A stretch of DNA of 64,000 nt from DASQBT01 sp963782495 (GTDB lineage: Bacteria > Pseudomonadota > Gammaproteobacteria > Burkholderiales > Thiobacillaceae): NCBI GenBank assembly GCA_963782495.1, contig CAWAJU010000012.1, positions 62,001 to 126,000 of the forward strand, read 5' to 3'. Position 1 is the stretch's first letter. Each line of letters begins with the position of its first letter. A model generated the notes under the pieces. It did not search any database. It saw only the letters and a program-made list of their open reading frames with translations, and was not told where the DNA came from. This document shows positions 34,836 through 42,930 of this stretch, one piece after another. Position numbers and translations under genes: made by a program.

Positions 34836-36241
34836 AGACCATCGAATTTCGCACCTGCGCTTCCGCCCAGGGAGGGCTCGTTGTCATGAAGGGCGTGCCC
34901 AGCATTTCTGCCGGTAGCCTGGTCAGCCTGCGGGACCATTCGGGCCGACTGCGCACCGGACTGGTGATCCGCAGCGCGGAAGACAACGTGCTGGTCGAAG
35001 TCTTCGAAGGCACCGACGATATCGACCTGGAACGCACCTGGGTCCGGTTTCTCGACGAGCCCTTCAGCCTGCCGGTTTCCCGCGGCATCCTGGGCCGCAC
35101 CTTCAATGGCGCCGGCCAGCCGCGCGACGGACGGCCGCCGATCATTTCCGCCGACCGGCGCGAGGTCAACGGTTCCCCGCTCAACCCAGCCGCGCGCGCC
35201 TATCCGCGCGAGTTCATCCAGACCGGCATCTCCGCCATCGACGGCATGAATTCGCTGACCCGCGGGCAGAAGCTTCCGATCTTTTCCGGCGGCGGCCTGC
35301 CACACAACCGGGTGGCCGCGCAGATCGTGCGCCAGGCCAAGCTTCTGGGAGAGGGGGCAGCGGATTTCGTCGTGGTATTTGCCGCCTTCGGGGTGCCCAG
35401 CACCGATGCCCGCTTCTTCCTGGACAGCTTCGAGGAAAGCGGGGTGCTGAACAAGGTGGTGGTGTTTCTGAATCTGGCCGACGAGCCGGTGATCGAACGA
35501 TTGCTCACGCCGCGCGTGGCGCTGACCGCCGCCGAATACCTGGCCCACGAGCTGGACTACCATGTGCTGGTGGTGATGACCGACATGACCGCGTACGCCG
35601 AGGCCTTGCGCGAAGTCGCCGTGCTGCGTGGCGACGTGCCGGCGCGCAAGGGTTATCCGGGTTATCTCTATTCGGACCTGGCGGAACTCTACGAGCGCGC
35701 CGGCAAAATCAAGGACAGGCGCGGCTCGATCACCCTGATCCCGGTACTCTCGATGCCTTCCGATGACATCACTCATCCCATTCCCGATCTGACAGGCTAC
35801 ATCACCGAAGGGCAGATCGTGCTCTCTCGCGAGCTGGCCGGCCAGGGCATCTATCCGCCAGTCGCGGTGCTGCCTTCCTTGTCGCGCCTGATGAAAGACG
35901 GCATAGGCAAGAACGACACCCGGGAAGACCACCCCCATGTCGCCAGCCAGTTGTTCGCGAGCTATGCGAAGGCGCTGGAAGTGCGGGGACTCGCCGCCAT
36001 CATCGGCGCCGAGGAGCTGGGTGAATCAGATCAGCGTTACCTGGCCTTTGCCGATGCGTTTGAGAAGAACTTCATCCGCCAGGACGAGGAGGAAGACCGC
36101 AGCGTGTTCGAAACCCTCAATTTGGCGTGGGAGCTGCTTTCCATGCTGCCGCCGGACCTGCTGGTCCGGGTCAGTGAAGCCGAACTGGCCCAGTATCACA
36201 CCTGGCAAGACCAAGCCAAGGCTGATGCGAGCAGCGCATGA
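34832..36241 (+). CDS. atpB: A/V-type ATPase regulatory subunit B
   Basis: The 469-residue protein starts at a GTG overlapping the subunit A stop. It resembles subunit A but has no P-loop, as expected for the non-catalytic B subunit: QTGISAIDGMNSLTRGQKLPIFSGGGLPHN, DMTAYAEALREVA and GYPGYLYSDLAELYERAG. It forms the A3B3 head. The stop overlaps the subunit D ATG. Confidence 0.95.
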   Translation: MKTIEFRTCASAQGGLVVMKGVPSISAGSLVSLRDHSGRLRTGLVIRSAEDNVLVEVFEGTDDIDLERTWVRFLDEPFSLPVSRGILGRTFNGAGQPRDGRPPIISADRREVNGSPLNPAARAYPREFIQTGISAIDGMNSLTRGQKLPIFSGGGLPHNRVAAQIVRQAKLLGEGAADFVVVFAAFGVPSTDARFFLDSFEESGVLNKVVVFLNLADEPVIERLLTPRVALTAAEYLAHELDYHVLVVMTDMTAYAEALREVAVLRGDVPARKGYPGYLYSDLAELYERAGKIKDRRGSITLIPVLSMPSDDITHPIPDLTGYITEGQIVLSRELAGQGIYPPVAVLPSLSRLMKDGIGKNDTREDHPHVASQLFASYAKALEVRGLAAIIGAEELGESDQRYLAFADAFEKNFIRQDEEEDRSVFETLNLAWELLSMLPPDLLVRVSEAELAQYHTWQDQAKADASSA

Positions 36242-36861
36242 GAAAAGGCCTGTCAGTTCCACCCACCAAGAGCGTGCTGTTGCAGATCCGCCGCCAGGTT
36301 CGTTTTCTGGAGCAGGGCCAGCAGATGCTGGAAAAGAAACGCGATTTGCTTACCCGACTTATCTACGAACGCCTAGCGGACTACCGCACGCTGCGCGCCC
36401 AGGGTGCAGAGGAACTGAAGCGCGCGTATTACTGGCTGGGAATCGTGCAGATGCGCATGGGCAGCCAGATGCTGCGCCAGACCGCGGTCGGTCTGCAAAC
36501 CGCGATCAGCCTCAAGATCACCGCACGTTCCAGCGTGGGCGTGGAATACCCCAGCGTCAGCGCCAGCCCTCTGCCCTTGCAGCCGGTAGGTTTGATGTGG
36601 ACCGATGTGAGTTTTGATGAAGCGCGCCTGCGCTTGCGCGAGCTGACCTTGACGCTCGCCCAATTAGGCGAGGCGGAGAACGCCTTGTGGCGGCTCCTGG
36701 CCGCCAGCCGCAAGACGCGCAAGCGGGTCAACGCGCTCAAGTACAACATCATCCCGCGCTATCAAACCACGCTGCAGCATATTCGCGGGGTGCTGGAGGA
36801 AGACGAGAGAAATACGCTATTCCAGGTGAAGCTGCTGCAGGCGCGTCAGACAAATTCATAG
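36238..36861 (+). CDS. atpD: A/V-type ATPase central stalk subunit D
   Basis: The 207-residue protein has a basic N-terminus (VPPTKSVLLQIRRQV) and two long helices: about 15-75, and 140-200 ending in NALKYNIIPRYQTTLQHIRGVLEEDERNT. This is the conserved subunit D rotor coiled coil. The ATG overlaps the subunit B stop. It is the last ATPase gene and is convergent with hypE. Confidence 0.92.
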   Translation: MRKGLSVPPTKSVLLQIRRQVRFLEQGQQMLEKKRDLLTRLIYERLADYRTLRAQGAEELKRAYYWLGIVQMRMGSQMLRQTAVGLQTAISLKITARSSVGVEYPSVSASPLPLQPVGLMWTDVSFDEARLRLRELTLTLAQLGEAENALWRLLAASRKTRKRVNALKYNIIPRYQTTLQHIRGVLEEDERNTLFQVKLLQARQTNS

Positions 36862-36938
36862 GCCAGGTCTCGGGAATACCGCACTTCGCTCGCAATGACC
36901 TATCGCAGAAGCCGGCGCTTCCGCCCGCGGGGTGTGCC

Positions 36939-37955
36939 TCAGCCCAGCTTCAACAAATCCGCGGCAGCGGATCGTCCTCCAGTTCCTCCAGCACCCGGCG
37001 TCCGCCCAGTTCGGTTTTCAAGACCACTTGAGTGCGCCCGGCATCGATGCGACCGATCAGCGCCGCAGTCTTCCCCACCGGGCAAAGCACGCCATGCAGT
37101 CAGTACCGCCTCGGCCGTCTCCGGCCCCACCACCGCCACGATGCGGCCTTCGCAGGCCAGATAATAGGGATCGTAACCCAGCATCTCGCACACCGAAGCC
37201 ACCGCATCTCTGACCGGAATGTCCTTCTGCTCAAGCGTCACAGTGCAGGCCATGGCGTGAGCGATTTCGTGCGCAACCGTGGCCAATCCGCCGCGAGTGG
37301 GATCGCGCAGGAACTTCACGCCGGGCACATCCCACGCCGCGCGAGCCAGCGGCAGCACGGAAGCGGAGTCGGACCGGACCTCGCCGGACAAACCGAACTG
37401 CTCGCGCGCCAGCATCACCGAAATGCCATGATCTCCGATCGGGCCGGAAACCAGTATCCGATCACCCGGCGCGATCTGTTTGAGACCCAGCAGCTGTCCT
37501 GCCATTCTCACCCCGATACCCGCGACTGAAAGGTACAAGCCGCCTCCCTCTCCATGCCTGACCACCTTGGTATCACCGGCTGCCACCTCTGCTCCGTTTT
37601 CTCGCGCGGCGCGCGCAAAGCTGGCGATCAGGCGGTCCAACACCGCCACTTCCAGGCCCTCCTCGATAATGGCAGACAAGGTGAAATATCGCGGCTCCGC
37701 ACCGGCCACGGCCAGATCATTCACCACACCATGGACCGCGAGCGAGCCCAGATTGCCGCCGGGAAACTCCAACGGCTGCACGGTAAAGCCGTCGGTAGTG
37801 ACCATGATTTCGCCGCTCAATCCGGGCAGCGGCACCGCATCTGCATCGGTATCCAAAGCCGGATTGGCGAGATGTCTTGCAAACACGTCCCTGATCAGTT
37901 CGCGCATGAAGCGACCGCCGTTGCCGTGCGCAAGGAGAATGCGTTCTTCGTTCAT
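36939..37955 (-). CDS. hypE: HypE carbamoyl dehydratase for [NiFe]-hydrogenase maturation, 3' end frameshifted
   Basis: From residue 1 (ILLAHGNGGRFMREL) to about 290 this is a clear HypE: GDTKVVRHGEGGG, VSGPIGDHGISVML, LRDPTRGGLATVAHEIA and YDPYYLACEGR. HypE dehydrates the HypF-made thiocarbamate to thiocyanate on its C-terminal Cys, the source of the CN ligands. After WRALPGGEDCG the frame turns into non-HypE sequence and stops at 36939. Another frame from about 37085 reads KTAALIGRIDAG...DPLPRIC and stops at 36950, restoring the conserved PRIC end. One extra base near 37077-37084 explains this. It may be a sequencing error or a true lesion. Confidence 0.85.
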   Translation of the reverse strand: MNEERILLAHGNGGRFMRELIRDVFARHLANPALDTDADAVPLPGLSGEIMVTTDGFTVQPLEFPGGNLGSLAVHGVVNDLAVAGAEPRYFTLSAIIEEGLEVAVLDRLIASFARAARENGAEVAAGDTKVVRHGEGGGLYLSVAGIGVRMAGQLLGLKQIAPGDRILVSGPIGDHGISVMLAREQFGLSGEVRSDSASVLPLARAAWDVPGVKFLRDPTRGGLATVAHEIAHAMACTVTLEQKDIPVRDAVASVCEMLGYDPYYLACEGRIVAVVGPETAEAVLTAWRALPGGEDCGADRSHRCRAHSSGLENRTGRTPGAGGTGGRSAAADLLKLG

Positions 37956-38069
37956 TGTTTCGTACCCGAGATCTGACTGTATTTTCGCGCTTGGCTCGCC
38001 ATGACGCCATTATGGGGGAGCATGGGTGATAAAGCTCACGCGGGAGCAGATCGCAGTCAAAACACAGGC

Positions 38070-38214
38070 TGCGTCAAACGGGCTACCGTCCACATGTGCG
38101 GGCGGTCCGTTGACGCACTTGTTCCGGGCCTTGTGAACAAGTCGGGTGCAAAGCCTGCGCCCTGCCCCGCCTCCCATAACAGAAGGGCAGCCGACCCCGA
38201 GGGCTCGCGTCGGC
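38070..38214. promoter_or_regulatory. structured intergenic segment with four consecutive hairpins (possible riboswitch or small RNA)
   Basis: Four stems follow one another between divergent hypE and the DUF6600 gene. They are TGCGTCAA-A-CGG with CCGTTGACGCA (38070-38081 / 38107-38117, inner ACCG/CGGT); ACTTGTTC/GAACAAGT (38117-38124 / 38135-38142); CTGCCC/GGGCAG (38162-38167 / 38185-38190); and GCCGAC/GTCGGC (38190-38195 / 38209-38214). On the plus strand, GGGTGCAAAGCC...CTGCCCCGCC loosely recalls a cobalamin-riboswitch core, but key boxes are missing. Strand and function are open. The rest of 37956-38418 holds no gene. Confidence 0.4.
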
Positions 38215-38418
38215 TTGAGCATGAGTTCATTCGTTAGAGCCGGTCATGCGCGAAAAGGAAATGCGCTTGATCGAAAGAATTGTCATTTCGGTCTGCTGAC
38301 GACTCTGAAAGAGATGTGCAAAACGCCAACCGATTCCGAACTAATTGGATCTCGTGCAGCCCAAGTCAAAGGAATTGCATGAGTTACCATGCCACCAGCC
38401 AATCAACAAAGGAACATC

Positions 38419-40392
38419 ATGGAACACTTGCGCCGTCTCCTGCTCCTACCCGCACTCCTGTTTCTTGTCCTGCCGTGTTCGGCCGCGCTGGCCGAGGATG
38501 AGGTCAACTGGGCGCCGACTCCACCACGCCTGAGCTTCATCGATGGGCAGGTTTCCTTCTGGCGCCCGGGTGCCGAAGATTGGTCAAGCGCGCGCCCCAA
38601 CCTGCCCCTGACACCAGGTGATGCCTTATACACAGGACAGAATGCCAACCTTGAGCTGCAATTCGGTAGCCGCGAGTTTGCACGCTTGGATGAAAACACC
38701 CAACTGAGCCTGATGAACCAGGAAGAGCACTTCATCCAGTTCAAACTCACCGACGGACTGGTTTCCTTCGACATCCGCAGCATCGCCGAAGGCGATACAG
38801 TGGAAGTCGATACGCCCAACGCCGTCTTCACCATCGAGCAACCAGGCTATTACCGCGTGGATGTGGATGCGCAGGTTACCCACCTGATCACCCAACATGG
38901 CGGACGCGCCACCCTTACAACTGCCGATGGCCGTTCCATGGATATCTATCCTTCCGAGGATATTGTCATTAGCGGCGACAACCCGGCCCAGGTGGCCACG
39001 TATGCGGCACCGGCGCCCGATGACTGGGACCGTTGGAACGATGAGCGGACCAGCCGGATGACGGAATCGGTCAGCACCCGTTATCTCCCGCCTGACGTCT
39101 ATGGCGCGGAAGAACTCGATAACTATGGCCAGTGGCGAATCGTGCCGCAATTCGGTCCAGTATGGATACCCTACGGCGTGGGTGCCGACTGGGTTCCGTA
39201 CAGCACTGGTTCCTGGATTTGGGACCCCAATTACGAATGGACCTGGATCGACGATGCGCCTTGGGGCTGGGCGCCATTCCACTATGGCCGCTGGGTGGAT
39301 ATCGGTGGCTTGTGGGCCTGGGCGCCGGGCCCCGTGGTGAAACGGTCGACCTATTGCCCCGCCCTGGTGAGCTTTCTGGTGCAAGGTCGAGATGTAGGCC
39401 TGCGGACCGGCATCGGCCTGCACGGCCCGTCCTGGGTCGCCCTGAGCTGGGGGGAACCCGTCCTGCCCTGGTGGGGACGGAAGGATTACCGCGGCCATCC
39501 GCACTGGGCCGGCTGGGGTGGTCCGCGCATCGTCAACAACGCGGTCGTCAACCGCACGAGCGTGATCAATGTGGGCGACATCCACTACCGCAATGCCGAC
39601 GTGCCGCGCGCCATCCTGACCGTGCCTGGCGACAAGTTCGGCCGGGCGCGATTCCGCGCCACCCCGGTAACCGACACGCATCATGAAGACTTCACTCCCA
39701 TACGCGGTGAGCTACCGATCAAACCATCGAGCCTGAGCCTGACTGGCGGCGCGTCAGCCGGTCTGCATCCGCCGCGTGACATCGTGTCCCGCTCCGTCGT
39801 AGCCAGCCATCCGCCGCGCGAACGCCCGCTGCCCTGGCAGACTTCAGGGATGCGCCCTCAGTTTGGTGTAACGGTCCCGACGCCTCATCTGGTCAAGCCG
39901 CCGCCACAAGAAGATCAAACCGGGCGTACCTTGCCGCGACCGCCCTTCGGCCCGCAAGCTGGACCGGAACGCACGCCCCTCCCCCTGCCGCCGCGTTTTG
40001 GCGAGGTTCGCGGCGCGTTACCGCCTGCGACACCGGCGCGTGCTCCCCGTGGATCTTCTGACCGCAAGCTGGGCACGGAACGCTTGCCGGCTCATGCGGT
40101 TTCGCCCCCGCCTCATCCTGTTTTCGAGCAAACTCATCCGGCACCTGAGGCTGCTCGTCCCGTTCCTGCACCGGCGGCAAGCCCGGCTTCGGTGGGCGAC
40201 CACCATGTGGCGCCGACTGGACTCCGGGAGCGCGTGGAACGTGGAAGACGCGTCGAAACACCGTCGCGGGATGCAGGAAGGCAGGAAGTAGGCGTACAGG
40301 CCTTGCCCGGCACACCTGCCAATCAGACCTATCAGAGACCGGCAGGAGAAACGCGCCGCTGGAACAGGGATAATCGCGACAACAATCGCTGA
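38419..40392 (+). CDS. exported FecR-like / DUF6600 protein
   Basis: The 657-residue protein starts at an ATG after AAAGGAACATC, with a clear signal peptide (LRRLLLLPALLFLVLPCSAALAED). Residues about 30-180 form a FecR-like beta domain (GQVSFWRPGAEDW, LQFGSREFARLDENTQLSL, VDTPNAVFTIEQPGYYRVDV). Next is a Trp/Tyr/Gly-rich DUF6600 block (WIPYGVGADWVPYSTGSW, FHYGRWVDIGGLWAWAPG). The last 200 residues are Pro/Arg-rich and look disordered. It is probably a periplasmic or envelope protein; its function is not known. Confidence 0.82.
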   Translation: MEHLRRLLLLPALLFLVLPCSAALAEDEVNWAPTPPRLSFIDGQVSFWRPGAEDWSSARPNLPLTPGDALYTGQNANLELQFGSREFARLDENTQLSLMNQEEHFIQFKLTDGLVSFDIRSIAEGDTVEVDTPNAVFTIEQPGYYRVDVDAQVTHLITQHGGRATLTTADGRSMDIYPSEDIVISGDNPAQVATYAAPAPDDWDRWNDERTSRMTESVSTRYLPPDVYGAEELDNYGQWRIVPQFGPVWIPYGVGADWVPYSTGSWIWDPNYEWTWIDDAPWGWAPFHYGRWVDIGGLWAWAPGPVVKRSTYCPALVSFLVQGRDVGLRTGIGLHGPSWVALSWGEPVLPWWGRKDYRGHPHWAGWGGPRIVNNAVVNRTSVINVGDIHYRNADVPRAILTVPGDKFGRARFRATPVTDTHHEDFTPIRGELPIKPSSLSLTGGASAGLHPPRDIVSRSVVASHPPRERPLPWQTSGMRPQFGVTVPTPHLVKPPPQEDQTGRTLPRPPFGPQAGPERTPLPLPPRFGEVRGALPPATPARAPRGSSDRKLGTERLPAHAVSPPPHPVFEQTHPAPEAARPVPAPAASPASVGDHHVAPTGLRERVERGRRVETPSRDAGRQEVGVQALPGTPANQTYQRPAGETRRWNRDNRDNNR

Positions 40393-40823
40393 TTTGGCGC
40401 CACGCTTCGCGCCTGTTCAGCGCCGGGATCTGCGCCCGTTTCGTCGCGCCAACAGCGGACGAAAACGAACCTGGCCGCGAGATGTGGACATGCTCTGTTG
40501 GGTTGGCGAACTCTCAAAGTGGGCGGTGAGCTCAGTCCAAAAAGGGAAGAAAGACTGAGTTGAAACTCTGGCCTTCACCGTCGTGGGAACATGCAAGCCG
40601 CCCTCGGTCGCGAACCACGCAAGAGCTTGCAACGCGTGAGCACGCTCTTTGGGCAAATCAAAGACCGTGAATACCTATTCAAGGTCTGTTCCTTCGGTTC
40701 CGATTCGGCCCGGCATCTTACTGCAACTCCTGCAAACGGGAACCGGCTGGATTCAATGAGACGGGATGCAGTGTTCGCGGCCATGAAACGCCGTGCGTCC
40801 GGGATCTGGATTGCCAGCGAAAA
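40393..40823. other. gene-free stretch downstream of the DUF6600 gene
   Basis: Frames on both strands are short, Arg/Ser-rich and lack motifs or ribosome binding sites. A 106-codon frame from 40591 runs antisense into the small DUF3330-like gene and is not credible. No repeats or RNA gene were recognised. Confidence 0.45.
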
Positions 40824-41054
40824 TCAAGGCTTTTGTGGTTCCGTCGGACGCCTTTTGCCTTGTCTGCGCCAAAGTTCCAGGCAATCGAGTCCACAGAAAT
40901 GCGCCACGTAATCGGCGGCTTCCTCGTGCATTGCATCGCCTGCAGGCAGTTCCGTCAGGCACATTTCACAGGTGAGCACCGTGCACTGGTGATCACTTTC
41001 GCAATCAAGTACTGGCGCCCCGGAAGGGGTAAGATTGTCTGGTTGTTTGACCAT
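40824..41054 (-). CDS. small zinc-ribbon-like protein (DUF3330-like)
   Basis: The 76-residue protein has a cysteine layout of CEMCLTELPAGDAMHEEAADYVAHFCGLDC, typical of small DUF3330-type proteins with two Cys pairs likely to bind zinc. The ATG was chosen for GGAGAC eight bases upstream; a GTG two codons earlier is in frame. Such proteins turn up on plasmids and chromosomes; no function is established. It stands alone between the gene-free stretch and nnrD. Confidence 0.62.
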   Translation of the reverse strand: MVKQPDNLTPSGAPVLDCESDHQCTVLTCEMCLTELPAGDAMHEEAADYVAHFCGLDCLELWRRQGKRRPTEPQKP

Positions 41055-41188
41055 GATCACGTCTCCAGTTCAGTACGCCGGAAAGTTGAACCGCGCTAGC
41101 GCACTTGAAACTCCGATGCCGACCCAACTCTCCATTGCGAATCGTCGTGCTTATATTCTAAGTCTAGGCAATTAAAAAGGCTTCCGAG

Positions 41189-41998
41189 ATGGAATTTTCC
41201 CTGCTTCCCCCCCGTCCCCACGACAGCCATAAAGGTCAGTTTGGCTGGGTGGGCATCGTTGGCGGATCCCCAGGCATGGTGGGAGCGGCCCTCCTCGCTG
41301 GCCGTTCGGCCCTGAAGAGCGGCGCAGGCCGGGTAACACTCGGGCTATTGGATGAGCGTGTGGTGGTGGACATTGTTCAGCCGGAACTGATGTTCATGTC
41401 GCCTGAAAGACTGGTGGAAAGCAGGCAGCTGAGCGTACTGGCGTTGGGTCCGGGATTGGGCCAGGGCGACCACGCGCTGGCACTGCTGAAGAAGGCTCTT
41501 GCCCTGCCCTGCCCATTGGTCGTGGACGCGGATGGCTTGAATCTGGTTGCCTCGCATCCCGTAGTCAAGGACCTGCTTGCATCCCGGACCGAAACCACGT
41601 TGCTGACGCCTCACCCTGGTGAAGCGGCGCGTCTGCTGGGCTGCAGTGTTGCCGAGGTGCAGGCGGACCGGATCGCGGCCGCCAGACAGCTTGCCAGGTT
41701 GTTTCGCGCCTTGGTTGTGCTGAAGGGCTCAGGCAGCGTGATTGCGCGGCCCAATGGGAGTACGAGCGTCAATTCGACCGGCGGTCCTGCGATGGCGGCA
41801 GCGGGCATGGGCGATGTGCTGACCGGCCTGATCGCCGGCCTGATCGCCCAGGGCGCGGAGCCGGGCCGAGCCCTGGAGGACGGTGTCCATCTGCATGGTG
41901 CAGCCGGCGATCGGCTATGGCAGGAGAAGGCACGTCCGCCCTCCATTTGCGCCTCGGAATTGATCGATTCGATTCGCGCGTGTATGGGGACACGCTGA
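41189..41998 (+). CDS. nnrD: ADP/ATP-dependent NAD(P)H-hydrate dehydratase
   Basis: The 269-residue protein has the ribokinase-like NnrD pattern: GWVGIVGGSPGMVGAALLAGRSALKSGAG, LGPGLGQ, VVDADGLNL, LLTPHPGEAARLLG and the phosphate-binding, catalytic TGGPAMAAAGMGDVLTG. It repairs damaged hydrated NADH and NADPH. The usual epimerase domain (NnrE) is not fused here. It is convergent with galU. Confidence 0.92.
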   Translation: MEFSLLPPRPHDSHKGQFGWVGIVGGSPGMVGAALLAGRSALKSGAGRVTLGLLDERVVVDIVQPELMFMSPERLVESRQLSVLALGPGLGQGDHALALLKKALALPCPLVVDADGLNLVASHPVVKDLLASRTETTLLTPHPGEAARLLGCSVAEVQADRIAAARQLARLFRALVVLKGSGSVIARPNGSTSVNSTGGPAMAAAGMGDVLTGLIAGLIAQGAEPGRALEDGVHLHGAAGDRLWQEKARPPSICASELIDSIRACMGTR

Positions 41999-42055
41999 GA
42001 TCCCGCTACCCGTCATGGCAAGCGCGGGAGGCGGCCGCAAGGATGGGTCAGATCC

Positions 42056-42925
42056 TCAGCAGATCCGGCTCTTGAGATAGGCGGCAAATTCTTCCGCCAC
42101 CTCGGGATGACGCAGAGCGTGATCCACCGTGGCCTGCAGATAGCCCAGCTTGCTGCCGCAGTCGTAGCGCACCGCATCATAGGCATAAGCCAGTACCTGC
42201 TGCTCTTTCAGCAGCGCCGCGATGGCATCGGTGAGTTGCAATTCGCCCCCCGCCCCTGGCTGAAGGTTCTCGATGAAATGAAAGATGCGCGGAGTCAGGA
42301 TATACCGCCCGACCACGCCGAGTGTGGAGGGTGCGTCCTGCGGCTGCGGTTTTTCGACGATGGCGTTCACCCGGGAAATACGGTCAGTCAGTGCGTCGGC
42401 GTCAACGATGCCATAGGCGCCGGTATCTTCCCGTGCCACCTGCTGCACCCCGAGAATTGAACAGCGATAATAGCTGTACTGCGCCACCATCTGCTTCATC
42501 ACCGGCGTGTCCGCATCCAGCAGGTCGTCCGCAAGAATCACGGCGAAGGGTTCATTGCCCACCACCGGCTTGGCACAAAGCACGGCGTGCCCCAGCCCCA
42601 GCGCCTCGGCCTGACGGATATAGATGAAATTCACGCCCGGCGGGCGTATCGATTTGACCAGCTCCAGGGTCTCGGTCTTGCCACGCATCTCCAGTTCGGT
42701 CTCAAGTTCGTAGGCCTTGTCGAAATGATCTTCCACCGTGCGCTTGGTGCGACTGCTGATGAAGATGATATCGGTGATGCCCGCCGCCACGGCTTCTTCC
42801 ACCGCATACTGGATCAGCGGCTTGTCCACGATGGGCAGCATTTCCTTGGGGCTGGCCTTGGTCGCAGGCAGAAAGCGGGTACCGAGACCCGCCACCGGGA
42901 AGACGGCTTTCTTGACGGTTTTCAT
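42056..42925 (-). CDS. galU: UTP-glucose-1-phosphate uridylyltransferase
   Basis: The 289-residue protein has the nucleotidyl-transferase start KAVFPVAGLGTRFLPATKASPKEMLP, the sugar-nucleotide segment GLGHAVLCAKP, and ILADDLLD. It makes UDP-glucose for envelope polysaccharides. The ATG at 42925 is preferred to one three codons upstream because AAGGA lies at the right distance and because GalU proteins normally start MK. It is the last gene of the pyrG-to-galU run and abuts ligA. Confidence 0.93.
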   Translation of the reverse strand: MKTVKKAVFPVAGLGTRFLPATKASPKEMLPIVDKPLIQYAVEEAVAAGITDIIFISSRTKRTVEDHFDKAYELETELEMRGKTETLELVKSIRPPGVNFIYIRQAEALGLGHAVLCAKPVVGNEPFAVILADDLLDADTPVMKQMVAQYSYYRCSILGVQQVAREDTGAYGIVDADALTDRISRVNAIVEKPQPQDAPSTLGVVGRYILTPRIFHFIENLQPGAGGELQLTDAIAALLKEQQVLAYAYDAVRYDCGSKLGYLQATVDHALRHPEVAEEFAAYLKSRIC

Positions 42926-42930
42926 TGTGA

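Noticed and set aside
40591..40911. 106-codon open frame on the plus strand
   Set aside because: Arg/Ser-rich with no motif, no ribosome binding site, and antisense to the better supported DUF3330-like gene.
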